Shown: positions 1-9,101 of the stretch, one piece after another
Layout of the letters: every line of letters starts with the position of its first letter
Position numbering within the stretch: position 1 is the first letter of the stretch
Origin: G965218495 sp965262785
GTDB lineage: Bacteria; Bacteroidota; Rhodothermia; Rhodothermales; Bin80
Assembly: GCA_965262785.1 (NCBI GenBank)
Contig: OZ253559.1
Location: 1 to 64,000, forward strand
Direction: 5' to 3'
Length of the DNA: 64,000 nucleotides
The notes under the pieces: generated by a model
What the model saw: the letters and a program-made list of their open reading frames with translations, nothing else
Told to the model about the DNA's origin: nothing
Databases searched by the model: none
Program-made: the position numbers and the translations under genes

Positions 1-654
1 CCGGCTAAAAATGCCATCGTCAGTATTTCGCGTGTCTCGCCGGCCCCTTGCCGCATAGGGTGACTGTGCATGCACGCGATCGGTCAGTGCCTCGTCAAAG
101 AAAAGTTGTGACGTGAACTCATACGCCTTGTCCGGCGCAGCCTCCGCGCGAATCTTGAAGTGGATATGCACTGCACGACCGCGATACCATCCGGGATAAA
201 TCGTCGTAAACCTGGCCACACCGTCATCACTCGTAATCTGGTACCCGCGCAGGAATTGCTGCGCCTCAACGTCTCCACCTGACCGTCGGTCACGGAATGC
301 TGAGTAGCGACCACGGGCGTCGCATTGCCAGATGTTTACGATGGCTCCGGAAAGCGGCGCGCACGCGCTTCCATCAATGCGCGACACGTTAAAGGTCAGA
401 TCCAGCGCCATGCCGTGAACAAGAGCACCGGTCGTGGGCTCGGTCCGAATGTCCGACCGGTCGAGCTGGACATCGGCGAAGAAGGGTCCTTCTGTAAGCT
501 CGGGGCGCACGACGCAACCTGGAATCCTGGAAACTCCGGAGTAGGCTTCGCCAGTCCTGACTGGCGCAAATATGGCGCACCCAGCCGCCGATAGAAGGTG
601 TACGGCTTCCCGCCGGCTCAGAATTCTTCCTACTGGCCTATCGTTGTCGTTCAT
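1..654 (-). CDS. Intradiol ring-cleavage dioxygenase-like protein (3' end cut by window)
   Basis: The reading frame is open from an ATG at 654 to the window edge (218 codons), so the C-terminus is missing. Family knowledge: intradiol dioxygenases split catechol-type rings with a non-haem Fe(III) held by two Tyr and two His. The signature is visible here as WQCDARGRY (first Tyr, about residue 117), then YPGWYRGRAVHIHF (second Tyr about 157, His about 163 and 165). The N-terminus has a twin Arg (SRREAV, 14-15) before a short hydrophobic run ending AAGC, so export by Tat, perhaps as a lipoprotein, is likely by inference. Many exported members of this family have no proven substrate, so none is assigned. 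Confidence 0.85.
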   Translation of the reverse strand, partial: MNDNDRPVGRILSRREAVHLLSAAGCAIFAPVRTGEAYSGVSRIPGCVVRPELTEGPFFADVQLDRSDIRTEPTTGALVHGMALDLTFNVSRIDGSACAPLSGAIVNIWQCDARGRYSAFRDRRSGGDVEAQQFLRGYQITSDDGVARFTTIYPGWYRGRAVHIHFKIRAEAAPDKAYEFTSQLFFDEALTDRVHAQSPYAARGRRDTRNTDDGIFSR

Positions 655-1563
655 GTCTCGCTCTGCCTTTGTGATTCACGGTGTTGGTGCAATTGTCGCA
701 CGGCTGATAGAGGCATGCACTACCTGCCCGTGCTGCAGAATTTGACGCCGCAGGATTCTATTCCATTCCGCATCCCTGCTCTGGCCCATCTGCATCGTCT
801 TGCTCTCAGTAGTGCATCCATCAAATGTAGCAGTTTATGCTGGATTGCCCAGTCCATGCGACTCCGGGTACAAGAACTACAGCCGCAGAGTGCTTGAAGA
901 TGGCCGTAGTGCCTTGAGGTGGTGTCGCCAAACAAGTAGTTGCTTAGAGTCAAACGATCTTGTACCTCGTATGCGCCAAACTGAATGGGGGCCTGAGGGT
1001 CGCTTCCACACCTGTACATAGGCAGCCCATCCGCCACAGTAGAACGGTAGTGCGAATTTCGCCGTGATCGGATTCAAAGCCGATGGCATGCCAGATCCCA
1101 ATAGGTCCCTACAGGATTTGCTGCGCCCTCGTCGGGTGGATGAGCCGCCTGCCTGCCCGTTCAGGCCTGACGGTATAGGCAGATGCACGCAAATCGCAGA
1201 GGTAAGGCTGCGGCATTCGCCAAGTGCAGAGCGAAGTGTCCAATTCGGTAGCCTTTGCAAGCCGTATGTGGCCAATGCCATGCTGCTCGAAGAATACAAG
1301 AAGTAATCTGCTGGCATTCAGGAAAGTTGGGCAGCCTGGATTGCAACCCACGCCGCGCGCCATGCCATTCGGTGGCCAACCCCCGCTGCGGCGACTGTTC
1401 AACAAAGCGCGCAGTCAAATTTAGGCAACAGGCACGGGACAGGTGACCGGCCGGCCGCCTCTCATTCTACGGGGTCCAACTGCCAGCCGAAACGAGAATT
1501 GTTGGTAGACCTCTTACAGGCTTCGCAACAGCCCAGTCTCGTGGGGCCTCATGGATTGAAAAG
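655..1563. other. Gene-poor stretch between the dioxygenase and SDR genes
   Basis: About 900 bases with only short overlapping frames on both strands and no recognisable family, signal peptide or start-site context. It may contain a gene decayed past recognition, as in other gaps of this window, but nothing supports a specific call. It must contain the upstream region of the minus-strand dioxygenase gene. Confidence 0.5.
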
Positions 1564-2325
1564 CTAATGTACGTAGCTGCCTGCGTTGATGTCGATCGTC
1601 GCACCCGTGGCGTGATCCGCAAGGCCACTTGCCAGCAGCACAACTGTTGGGGCCAGGTCCTCGGGCTCGGTTAGTCGACTCAGCGCGAGGTCACCCACAA
1701 CGAAGTCTTCTCCATACGCGTCGATAGAATCCTGCGCCATGTCGGTGCGGACAAATCCGGGCGCAATCACGAAAGCACAGACGTTTTGCTTGCCGTATGC
1801 ACGTGCTATGGAACGCATGAGTGCAACAACGCCACCCTTAGACGCTGCATAGGCCATGTAGTCAGCCGTATCGCCGCGGAAGGCTGCCCGCGACGCTACG
1901 CTGATGATGCGGCCGCCACCCGTCTGGGTGAAGTGGAGCAGCGCCCGCCGACACAGAAGCTCGGTAGCCCGAAGATTCACATGCATCGTGCGCTGCCAAG
2001 CCTTATTCCATATCTCGGTTGAAGCTGCTATCGGTGCCATAACACCAATACCGGCGTTATTTACGAGCACATCCAGCCGCCCGTAGTGGTCGACAACTTC
2101 GTCGAACAGGCGGTCGCACTCCTCGACCCTTGCCAGGTCCGCCTGAAACGTTCGGGCCTCATGGCCCAAAGTAGCCGCAAGCGTGGCAGCCGCCTCGAAA
2201 TTCTGATTATAGTGGGCGGCTACGGTGGCTCCGGCACGCCCCAGCCCCGCTGCAAGGGCGCGGCCGATGCCACGGCTGGCACCGGTGACCAGGATTACTC
2301 TTCCGGAAAGATCTATTTGCATCAT
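1564..2325 (-). CDS. Short-chain dehydrogenase/reductase (SDR, FabG-like)
   Basis: 253 residues, the usual length for a classical SDR that uses NAD(P)H to reduce a ketone or oxidise an alcohol. Visible motifs: the cofactor loop TGASRGIG at residues 14-21, NNAG near 90, a catalytic Ser in SVAS near 145, and Tyr-x3-Lys (YAASK) near 159-163. The ATG at 2325 overlaps the stop of the DUF2480 gene as ATGA, so the two are translationally coupled; the adjacent ATG at 2322 is equally possible. It is the last gene of a cysteine desulfurase-DUF2480-SDR operon. Sequence alone cannot separate 3-oxoacyl-ACP reductase from other SDR substrates, so no symbol is given. Confidence 0.85.
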   Translation of the reverse strand: MMQIDLSGRVILVTGASRGIGRALAAGLGRAGATVAAHYNQNFEAAATLAATLGHEARTFQADLARVEECDRLFDEVVDHYGRLDVLVNNAGIGVMAPIAASTEIWNKAWQRTMHVNLRATELLCRRALLHFTQTGGGRIISVASRAAFRGDTADYMAYAASKGGVVALMRSIARAYGKQNVCAFVIAPGFVRTDMAQDSIDAYGEDFVVGDLALSRLTEPEDLAPTVVLLASGLADHATGATIDINAGSYVH

Positions 2326-2822
2326 TTCTTGCGGCGCCAGAGCGGCACACTTGAACATGGTTCACCATACATCACCTTGCGCGCCACCGGCATGAGCTTG
2401 CGCATGGCCGTAACATAGGCGCCCGGCGGAACAATGCCCGAGCCGCATCCCTTGATAACTACGATCCGGTCCTCATAGCGAGTCCAGTCTTCGGATTCTA
2501 GGGCTGCAGCAAAATGGGCACGCACGGCGTCGAGCTTGCGCCCCTGAATCACCGAGCGCGCTGTGTCCAGCCTGGAGGCAACAAGGAGGTACGCCCAGGT
2601 TGGCACGATGGCATCGGTCGCACAGTACACCGCGACATGCTTACCAGCGTACGAGGCCCAGTTGTGCTGGGCAATACAGCGACGAAACTCCGTTTCCCGC
2701 AGCACCATTCCATGGGTCAAGAAAGGTGAAAGATCAAGCTCCGCCACGGGGGCCTGATCCCATAGCGTTTCCAAGTTGTACACGACAATGCCGCTCTTCT
2801 GGACCCTGTTGACGACCTCCAT
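2322..2822 (-). CDS. DUF2480 family protein
   Basis: 166 residues beginning MEVVNRVQKSGIV, the conserved start of DUF2480, a family largely confined to Bacteroidota and relatives. Other family hallmarks are CATDAIVPTWAY (about 67-78), VVIKGCG (about 121-127) and MYGEPCSSVP (about 151-160). Four cysteines are present (49, 67, 126, 156), the last three inside conserved motifs. The open frame extends further upstream into the desulfurase gene, but the ATG at 2822 is chosen because it matches the family start. It begins 11 bases after the cysteine desulfurase stop and overlaps the SDR start. From memory, flavobacterial homologues sit beside suf genes; with this context, a role in Fe-S assembly or trafficking is a reasonable inference but unproven. 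Confidence 0.85.
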   Translation of the reverse strand: MEVVNRVQKSGIVVYNLETLWDQAPVAELDLSPFLTHGMVLRETEFRRCIAQHNWASYAGKHVAVYCATDAIVPTWAYLLVASRLDTARSVIQGRKLDAVRAHFAAALESEDWTRYEDRIVVIKGCGSGIVPPGAYVTAMRKLMPVARKVMYGEPCSSVPLWRRKK

Positions 2823-2833
2823 ACCAGCTACAT

Positions 2834-3967
2834 TCAGGTTAGTGATCGCACCGCGCCAATGAGGATCTCTGCCGCGCGGGCCACCTCGCCTGACGTCGTT
2901 GGACGGCCGAGGCTGACTCGAGCGGTGCGCCTGGCTTCGTTCGGCTTGATCCCCATCGCGCGCAATACATGGCTCATTCCCGAAGATCCTGATGTGCAAG
3001 CGCTGCCCGGGCTCACGGCCACCTCGCCGAGGGACCCGAAAAGAAGATACTCGCACGCGTCCCCTGGAAACGTCACGCTTGACGTGTTAGGCAAGCGCGC
3101 CGCCTGCTTGCCGTTGAAACGGATGCCGGGCAAGGCTTCGCTGAGCGCCAGCTCCAGTCCATCACGTAGCCAGCTCAGGCGTTCAAACTCATGTGCAACG
3201 TTTTCGCACGCCAAATGGATGGCTTCACCCAGTCCCAAAATGCCCGGCACGTTGAGCGTACCGCCCCTCAAGCCGTGTTCCTGGCCACCGCCATCGACCA
3301 GCGCAGGGACACGGACACGGTCCCTTAAGTACAACATCCCAACACCTTTGGGGCCGTAAAGCTTGTGTCCTGAACAGACCATTATGTCAATATCTTCCAC
3401 GGTCACAGGAAGCTTCCCTACAGCCTGCGTTGCATCGGTCATGAGCAGAATGCCACGATCCCGTACGCGTGCCGCGACTTCGCGAATCGGCTGAAGGACT
3501 CCGGTCTCGTTGTTGGCCCACATGACGCTGACCAGTATGGTCTCGTCGGTCAAGGCCGCTTCCAGCTCATCCAGATCAATCAACCCGTCGCGGTCCACCG
3601 GCAGGTACGTAACTTGGTAGCCCTGCCGCTCCACTGCCTTGCAGCTTTTGACGGTAGCCGCGTGCTCGGTCTGGACGGTCACGATGTGACGTCCCTTGCC
3701 AGAATACGCACGTGCCACCCCCTTGACGACTGTGCTAATACCCTCGGAGGCCCCGCTAGTAAACGTGATGTTCGAAGGCCGCGCCCCCAGCGCCTCCGCT
3801 ATCTGCACGCGCGCGGTATCAACCGCAGCGGCAGCAGCCCACCCGTAAGAGTGCCCCGCGCTCGAAGGATTGCCGAAGTGCTCGGTAAAAAATGGCAGCA
3901 TCTTTTCCAAGACGCGCGGATCAACCGGCGTCGTTGCGTTGTAGTCAAGATAAACGGCAGGTCCCAC
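2834..3967 (-). CDS. Cysteine desulfurase (NifS/IscS type, class I)
   Basis: 377 residues of a fold-type I PLP enzyme that takes sulfur from L-cysteine for Fe-S clusters and tRNA thiolation. The start VYLDYNATTPVDP is typical. The PLP lysine is in CSGHKLYGPKG (Lys about 202), and the mobile catalytic cysteine is in SPGSACTSGSS (Cys about 324). The 12-residue-type active-site loop favours a class I (NifS/IscS) enzyme over SufS. The start codon is GTG. No iscU, iscA or suf genes are in the window, so NifS and IscS cannot be told apart. It leads an operon with DUF2480 and an SDR. Confidence 0.92.
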   Translation of the reverse strand: MGPAVYLDYNATTPVDPRVLEKMLPFFTEHFGNPSSAGHSYGWAAAAAVDTARVQIAEALGARPSNITFTSGASEGISTVVKGVARAYSGKGRHIVTVQTEHAATVKSCKAVERQGYQVTYLPVDRDGLIDLDELEAALTDETILVSVMWANNETGVLQPIREVAARVRDRGILLMTDATQAVGKLPVTVEDIDIMVCSGHKLYGPKGVGMLYLRDRVRVPALVDGGGQEHGLRGGTLNVPGILGLGEAIHLACENVAHEFERLSWLRDGLELALSEALPGIRFNGKQAARLPNTSSVTFPGDACEYLLFGSLGEVAVSPGSACTSGSSGMSHVLRAMGIKPNEARRTARVSLGRPTTSGEVARAAEILIGAVRSLT

Positions 3968-4088
3968 TCCAGTTCATTGCGATAGTGACCGAAAGACCCC
4001 CGGCTAGGGACCATCTGTCATTTCTACAGTAGTGCCTATGGCTCGCCCTGAAACTCCAACGTAGGCGTCTTGGTTTGACATGTTCCTT

Positions 4089-4161
4089 GCCGCGTTCGTC
4101 TAGGGGTCCAGGACGCCGGCCTCTCACGCCGGTAACACGGGTTCAAATCCCGTACGCGGTA
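4089..4161 (+). tRNA. tRNA-Glu (CTC)
   Basis: A full cloverleaf can be folded. The acceptor GCCGCGT (4089-4095) pairs with ACGCGGT (4154-4160) with a G-U first pair; the D arm contains GTCTAGGGG; the anticodon loop CTCTCAC gives anticodon CTC; the T arm is ACGGG TTCAAAT CCCGT. The 3' CCA is not encoded (ACCC follows). It lies convergent to clpP, ending 6 bases before the clpP stop codon. Confidence 0.93.
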
Positions 4162-4166
4162 CCCTG

Positions 4167-4853
4167 TCAGCTATCGGGTGCAGAAGCCTCTTCAGGCAGG
4201 AGCACTTTGTCAATAAGACCGTAGGTCTTGGCTTGCTCTGCGCTTAGCCAGTAGTCCCGATCTGCATCACTCGAAATGGTCTCTATGGTCTGACCAGTGT
4301 GGAGCGCAAGAATTTCATACAGACGCTGTTTGAGCGACAGGATCTCGCGCGCCTGAATTTCAATGTCTGAAGCCTGCCCGGATGCACCACCCACGGGTTG
4401 GTGCAGCATGATTCGCGAATTTGGGAGGGCAGACCGCTGCCCTTTGGTGCCTGCAGTCAACAATACCGATCCCAGCGAAGCAGCAAGTCCGACGCAAATT
4501 GTGGCCACCGGACACGAAATCAGCTGCATAGTGTCGTAGATGCCAAGACCGCTGTAGACCATGCCGCCTGGAGAGTTGATCCAGATGTTTATATCTCGCT
4601 TCGGGTCCTCGCTCGTCAGATACAGCAGCTGCGCCACAGCCAAGTTCGCCACAATATCATTGATGGGTGTACCCAATAGAATTATGCGCTCTTTCAGCAA
4701 CCGGCTGAAAATGTCATACGCGCGCTCGCCACGTGCGGTCTGCTCCACTACAATCGGGACCAGTTGGCTTATGGGCTGGTCCCCCATTCCGCGACCGTAG
4801 ATGCTGCTCGGCAGCCGAAGGCTCTTTGCAAACCTGGTAAAGTCTTCAACCAT
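4167..4853 (-). CDS. clpP: ATP-dependent Clp protease proteolytic subunit
   Basis: 228 residues, slightly longer than E. coli ClpP (207), with an N-terminal extension. ClpP forms the two-ring serine protease chamber fed by ClpX or ClpA/C ATPases. The catalytic triad is at the expected spacing: Ser126 in GLAASLGS, His151 in IMLHQP, Asp200 in DADRD. The loop before the Ser reads GLAAS rather than the more usual GQAAS. It follows tig (trigger factor) by 21 bases on the same strand, the common tig-clpP order, but clpX is not next; a convergent tRNA-Glu sits there. Confidence 0.95.
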   Translation of the reverse strand: MVEDFTRFAKSLRLPSSIYGRGMGDQPISQLVPIVVEQTARGERAYDIFSRLLKERIILLGTPINDIVANLAVAQLLYLTSEDPKRDINIWINSPGGMVYSGLGIYDTMQLISCPVATICVGLAASLGSVLLTAGTKGQRSALPNSRIMLHQPVGGASGQASDIEIQAREILSLKQRLYEILALHTGQTIETISSDADRDYWLSAEQAKTYGLIDKVLLPEEASAPDS

Positions 4854-4874
4854 CGCTAGGGAAATTAGGACTGG

Positions 4875-6101
4875 CTATTGTGTCGGCCATCTCTCAAAGC
4901 CGTCAAATGGCACCGTGTTGACTGCAAACGCTTTTGCCAGAAAGTCTACAACCCTTATTTCCTGAGTGAGATGCTCTTCTGGATCATTCTCGTCTTGCCG
5001 GGGCGGCTGTTCAGGCATGCCGGTCGCCTCAGCAGCTCCATCTCCACCTTCGGCATCGCGCAGCACCTGCCTGTCTACGGCTTCACGAATGAGGAACCAG
5101 CGCATCCACCTTTTAGCACCGTCGATGGAAATACCGCTTTCTCGTGAAGCAGCGTCCGCAAGGCCGGCAGGTATTTCGAAGGGATATAGGCCCAGCATCA
5201 CATTCATGATGACTTCGGTATTGAGCTGCCTAGTAACCTTGCTACCAGTTTTGTTGAGCGCCTTGGTAAGGTACTCGTCGAGTTCGTCTTCAGTGCTGCA
5301 CTGGCCATCAGTCTCCGACTCGATAATCTCCTCGTCAAGGTCGGGCAACACCAATCGCTTTGCATCCTGTACCAATACGGAAAAAAACTTCTGTTGCTGC
5401 AGCGATTCAATCACCGTTGTATCGCCTGTCTCCACAGATTCGAAATACACGGTGTCACTGATGCGACTTCCGATGACGGCATTTCTCAAGGAGAGGTACG
5501 GCTCAATCAACTCGTCCGTTAAGTCCACTTTAGCCTGTTCCGAATGCCCACCGATGATGACCGTACGGGTAGCTTTATCGAGTTCCTGAAGAGTACAATC
5601 GACCGTATCGTCAGCGCTAATCTGCTCATCTTCTTCCAACGGTCGGAAGTAGCTGTGTCCGCGCAAAATGCTCCGCTTATTCCGTTCCACGTCTTCCGGG
5701 GCCGCGGCGTAGGAGAACAACTTAACTTCTACTTCTTTCAGCGCTTCGAAGTCGATCTCCGGCAGTACGTTGAAGCAAAGCTCGGCCTTCAGGTCGTGGT
5801 CCAGCGCATATTCCACCTGATCAACTGAGTAATTGCCGAGCACATCGTACGCGCCAGATTCCTTGACCAGATCAGTGAACACCTCCTCAACAAACGTGTC
5901 TCCTACGCTTTCGCTGAGCTCTGGCCGGTATACGCGCTTCAGGAGATGGGCTGGCACATGGCCAGGCCGAAAACCCTTCATCTGCACCGTGCCTTTTAGC
6001 TTGCGGACGGCCCTTTTGACATCGTCTTCAAGGTCATCACTGGTGGCAGTGATTTCCAGAACATGGAAACTGCAGTCAACCTTCCGGACTTCGGCGTGCA
6101 T
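4875..6101 (-). CDS. tig: Trigger factor (ribosome-bound chaperone)
   Basis: 408 residues, similar to the shorter trigger factors of Bacteroidota (E. coli 432). Trigger factor docks at the ribosome exit tunnel and shields nascent chains. The ribosome-binding signature GFRPGHVP is at residues 43-50 within the N-terminal domain. The middle is acidic and poorly conserved, without a convincing FKBP active-site pattern, so prolyl isomerase activity is uncertain. The C-terminal part is helical. It is the first gene of tig-clpP, so chaperone and protease are probably made together. Confidence 0.9.
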   Translation of the reverse strand: MHAEVRKVDCSFHVLEITATSDDLEDDVKRAVRKLKGTVQMKGFRPGHVPAHLLKRVYRPELSESVGDTFVEEVFTDLVKESGAYDVLGNYSVDQVEYALDHDLKAELCFNVLPEIDFEALKEVEVKLFSYAAAPEDVERNKRSILRGHSYFRPLEEDEQISADDTVDCTLQELDKATRTVIIGGHSEQAKVDLTDELIEPYLSLRNAVIGSRISDTVYFESVETGDTTVIESLQQQKFFSVLVQDAKRLVLPDLDEEIIESETDGQCSTEDELDEYLTKALNKTGSKVTRQLNTEVIMNVMLGLYPFEIPAGLADAASRESGISIDGAKRWMRWFLIREAVDRQVLRDAEGGDGAAEATGMPEQPPRQDENDPEEHLTQEIRVVDFLAKAFAVNTVPFDGFERWPTQ

Positions 6102-6193
6102 AACGAACCGCTACAGATGTGAAGAGCGCTGCAACGCACTGGGGGGGAAAAAGATCAGCCGTGCACACGCCCAGCCCGAACTCGGGGTAAGCA

Positions 6194-7501
6194 TTAGGCG
6201 TGGCGAAACCAGCGGATAGCGTCCTTCAACGAGGCTTTCTTGCCATACATCAGGATCCCGACGCGGTAGATGCGGCTTGAGGCCCAGACGGTCACCAAGG
6301 CGCCGGCAATGAGCAAAGTGAAGGAGAGTAACACCTCCCAAAAGGGAAGATCCGCTACGGCAAGCCGTATCACCATCGGCACAGGCGCCGTGAATGGTAT
6401 CATCGACAGGACCACCGCCAACGACGAGTTTGGGCTTTCCAGAATAGGGAGAATGAAAAAGATTGGGAGGACGATCGGAAGCATGACAGGCAGCATAAGG
6501 GACTGTGCGTCCTGAGCCTGCTCCACCATGGAGCCTACTGCAGCAAACAGCCCTGCATAGAGCAGAAAGCCGACAAGAAAGTACAGCACGAACCAGACAA
6601 ACACGCTGAATTGCACTGACGGTAATGTGACACCCGATGCAGAGAGCACCTCTTCAGCTGATGCGGCCGCATCAAGCCCCAGCATGGCCGGATCAAGAAA
6701 CATCCCGACTACCGTGCCTCCAAATGTCGTGAGTGCAAGGAGAGCAAACCCCCAGCAGGCAAGCTGCATCAGGCCCATTGCACCAATCCCTAGGACCTTT
6801 CCCATCAAAAGGCTAAAGGGACGCACAGACGAAATGAGGACTTCGACGACGCGGGTTCGCTTCTCCTCCATGACGCCCAGGAAGATCGCCTGGCCATAGA
6901 GCAGCAGGGCAAGATACATTATCATGCCCATGGCGACCCCCAATCCGCCGAACATTGCGGTGCTGCCCGCTTCCTCACCCGCCTCGCCACCCTCTGTAAT
7001 CAGCTTCACGGACCGCATGGCCACATGCGTATCAAGGATGTCCAGCACCTCCGGCGAAATGTTGGAGTCTTCCATTTTCTGATCGCGGATAGCTCGCCGA
7101 ATTCGATTCTGCAAGCTGACCGATACACCAAATCCACCCCCCTCAACTGTAAAGTAGCTTGCGGACTCCTCGCCCGTGAGCACACCTTTTGGAATTGTCA
7201 CGTAGCCATCGTAACGACCAGCCAGCACCTCTTCCCGAATCGTAGCGCTATCGCCTGGCACCAGCGTGTGCTCCGCATCCTCCTCCGACAGCAGGCGGTC
7301 AAGCACAAACCCCGTTTCATCAACGACCGCAATCGTGCGCGCGTCATGTTCGGCGACGTCGGCGACGTTCATGGATACTAGTGCAGTGACCGCGATAAAC
7401 CCAGCCAGAGCCAAAGGCACCAGGAGCGTCGTCAAGATGAAGCTCTTGGACTTGACGCGCCGCACGAATTCGCTCCGAGCGATGGTCCAAATAGCGCTCA
7501 T
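6194..7501 (-). CDS. ABC-2 type transporter permease (NatB-like)
   Basis: 435 residues. One N-terminal membrane helix (about 22-44) is followed by a large soluble extracytoplasmic region (about 50-180) and about five more helices in the C-terminal half, the layout of NatB/YhaP-like ABC-2 permeases. Its ATG overlaps the stop of the ATPase gene by 4 bases (ATGA at 7498-7501), so the two are translationally coupled and should form one exporter. NatAB pairs have been linked to Na+ extrusion, but the substrate here is unknown. Confidence 0.87.
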   Translation of the reverse strand: MSAIWTIARSEFVRRVKSKSFILTTLLVPLALAGFIAVTALVSMNVADVAEHDARTIAVVDETGFVLDRLLSEEDAEHTLVPGDSATIREEVLAGRYDGYVTIPKGVLTGEESASYFTVEGGGFGVSVSLQNRIRRAIRDQKMEDSNISPEVLDILDTHVAMRSVKLITEGGEAGEEAGSTAMFGGLGVAMGMIMYLALLLYGQAIFLGVMEEKRTRVVEVLISSVRPFSLLMGKVLGIGAMGLMQLACWGFALLALTTFGGTVVGMFLDPAMLGLDAAASAEEVLSASGVTLPSVQFSVFVWFVLYFLVGFLLYAGLFAAVGSMVEQAQDAQSLMLPVMLPIVLPIFFILPILESPNSSLAVVLSMIPFTAPVPMVIRLAVADLPFWEVLLSFTLLIAGALVTVWASSRIYRVGILMYGKKASLKDAIRWFRHA

Positions 7502-8406
7502 GATCCTTCCACCTCATTGATGAAAATTTCTGTGAGCGTTGGCTCCGCCAGCTCAAAGCGGAAAAACTCGATGCCTTCGCTGATCATGGCGTCCAAAATC
7601 GCGGGGGGTGCGCGTTCGTCGCGAAGCTTCAACTCTACCCCACGTGCACTGCGGTTCTTGACTTGGATGCGTCCCGCCCGCACGAAGGCCCTCAAAAATG
7701 CTCCGTCACCCTCAAAATCAAGGTAGAGCGTGTTGCGCCCGTAGCTTTTTTTTATTTCGCGGAGTGCTCCATGCACCAGAACCTTGCCGCTTGCAATAAG
7801 GCATATGTCGTCGCACAGCTGCTCCACCTGTTCCAGCCGGTGGCTGGCAAATAAGATGGTACGCCCGTCGGCCTTGAGATCGGAAATGATCTCGCGCAGC
7901 AGCCCGCTGTTGATAGGATCCAAGCCACTGAAAGGCTCGTCCAAGATCAAAAGGCGCGGTTCGGGCAGAATAGTCGCGATAAACTGCATCTTCTGCTGCA
8001 TCCCCTTGGAGAGCTCCTGGGTCTTGCTGCTCAGCCATTCTTGCAGGCCAAAACGCTGCGCCCAATACCAGACCCTTTGCTTGGCTTTGGTGCGTGGCAC
8101 TCCCTTGAGAGCTGCCAGATACAGGAGCTGGTCTGCGACCTTGAGCTTCCTGTATAGCCCACGCTCCTCCGGTAGATAGCCCATGACCCGCTGACTCCAC
8201 GGCCCCACTGGACGCCCGTTAAAGAGCACGCTGCCCTTGTCGGGTGCGGTGATGTTGGCAATCATGCGGATCGTCGATGTCTTGCCAGCACCGTTGGGCC
8301 CCAACAACCCCAGGATTCGTCCCGGCCTGGCTTCGAAGGAGACATCGTCAGCTGCAGTGACTCGGCCGTACTTCTTCGTAGCCCCGCGGATCGACAGTAC
8401 GGACAT
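7498..8406 (-). CDS. ABC transporter ATP-binding protein (NatA-like)
   Basis: 302 residues. From an ATG at 8406 it carries Walker A GPNGAGKT (about 36-43), the signature LSKGMQQK (about 132-139) and Walker B LLILDEP (about 152-158) followed by SGLD. The C-terminal 80 residues match the DUF4162-type extension seen on NatA-like ATPases partnered with ABC-2 permeases. A TTG one codon upstream is a less likely start. It powers the overlapping permease gene downstream. Substrate not determined. Confidence 0.93.
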   Translation of the reverse strand: MSVLSIRGATKKYGRVTAADDVSFEARPGRILGLLGPNGAGKTSTIRMIANITAPDKGSVLFNGRPVGPWSQRVMGYLPEERGLYRKLKVADQLLYLAALKGVPRTKAKQRVWYWAQRFGLQEWLSSKTQELSKGMQQKMQFIATILPEPRLLILDEPFSGLDPINSGLLREIISDLKADGRTILFASHRLEQVEQLCDDICLIASGKVLVHGALREIKKSYGRNTLYLDFEGDGAFLRAFVRAGRIQVKNRSARGVELKLRDERAPPAILDAMISEGIEFFRFELAEPTLTEIFINEVEGS

Positions 8407-8418
8407 CAATTCGGCAGA

Positions 8419-8700
8419 TTACAGCAGCGCAAGTGCAGGCCCAGGAATAGGAATCAGGTACCGGGCATCAATGACGTCTTCGTGCACATTGCATGTGCCC
8501 GTCCCGCGAAAGTCCACGACCACACGCTTGCCCGCCACATACTGGACTTCACCAATGCCATACTGGGTCGGCATGGGCCCGTAGTAGACCAGCTCACCGG
8601 CGCGGAGCGGCGGCTTGGATCGTGAACGCCAGTGGAACGCCTGTACGATTGGCAGAAGATCCAGCCGAAATGGCGGCTGTGAGCGGGAAAACTGGGACAT
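8419..8700 (-). CDS. Small DUF3553-like protein
   Basis: 93 residues. The core (about 38-85), with GIGEVQYVAGKRVVVDFRG and a closing DARYLIPI, resembles the small beta-barrel DUF3553, a domain also found at the C-terminus of some UvrD/RecQ-type helicases and thought to contact nucleic acid. The N-terminal 35 residues are basic and aromatic. It ends 13 bases before the ABC ATPase start on the same strand, so co-transcription is likely. The family match is by eye and tentative. Confidence 0.6.
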   Translation of the reverse strand: MSQFSRSQPPFRLDLLPIVQAFHWRSRSKPPLRAGELVYYGPMPTQYGIGEVQYVAGKRVVVDFRGTGTCNVHEDVIDARYLIPIPGPALALL

Positions 8701-8816
8701 GGCCTGCTATAATCTTTGCGCGCGGTGTGTACGCATATTGCTCAATAGGGTTCGCACCCGTATTGGATAGTACGTGGCCGGTCACTATTATAAACGCACC
8801 TCCTCACAGAGCCTGC

Positions 8817-9101
8817 ATGTTCTACATTCGGAAAATCGTTGATCGTCAGGTTGGCCGAAACGCCGAGCTATTTGCCCATGCGATCGCAGAGTACCCCCAG
8901 GCCGAAGACCGCTACGCCTTTCTCCGCATACTGGTCAGCATTATTGAGCAGGCGCACCCTGAGTGGAATCAGACATCCCAAAAGGATCGCCAGATCGCGC
9001 ATCTGGTTCAGCGAATGGTCCCACACATGCTTGACTCTAGCGAAATAGCCGAGGTCGTCCGCGTACGTGACGAGGAGCGCGGGTACTTCAAGGACAGTTA
9101 G
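8817..9101 (+). CDS. DUF4290 family protein
   Basis: 94 residues. The pattern GRNAELFAHAI, then RYAFLRILVSIIEQAHPE, then a Lys/Asp-rich stretch and HLVQRM matches the start of DUF4290, a helical Bacteroidota family of unknown function. It is much shorter than the roughly 200-residue family members, so it holds only the conserved N-terminal half. The ATG at 8817 is chosen because the family begins here; the open frame continues upstream without similarity. It runs divergently from the DUF3553-like gene, and its TAG overlaps the TAA of ruvC (TTAG at 9098-9101). Confidence 0.75.
   Translation: MFYIRKIVDRQVGRNAELFAHAIAEYPQAEDRYAFLRILVSIIEQAHPEWNQTSQKDRQIAHLVQRMVPHMLDSSEIAEVVRVRDEERGYFKDS

Noticed and set aside
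4075..4080. TTGACA as the -35 of tRNA-Glu
   Set aside because: It ends only 8 bases before the tRNA, leaving no room for a -10 box.
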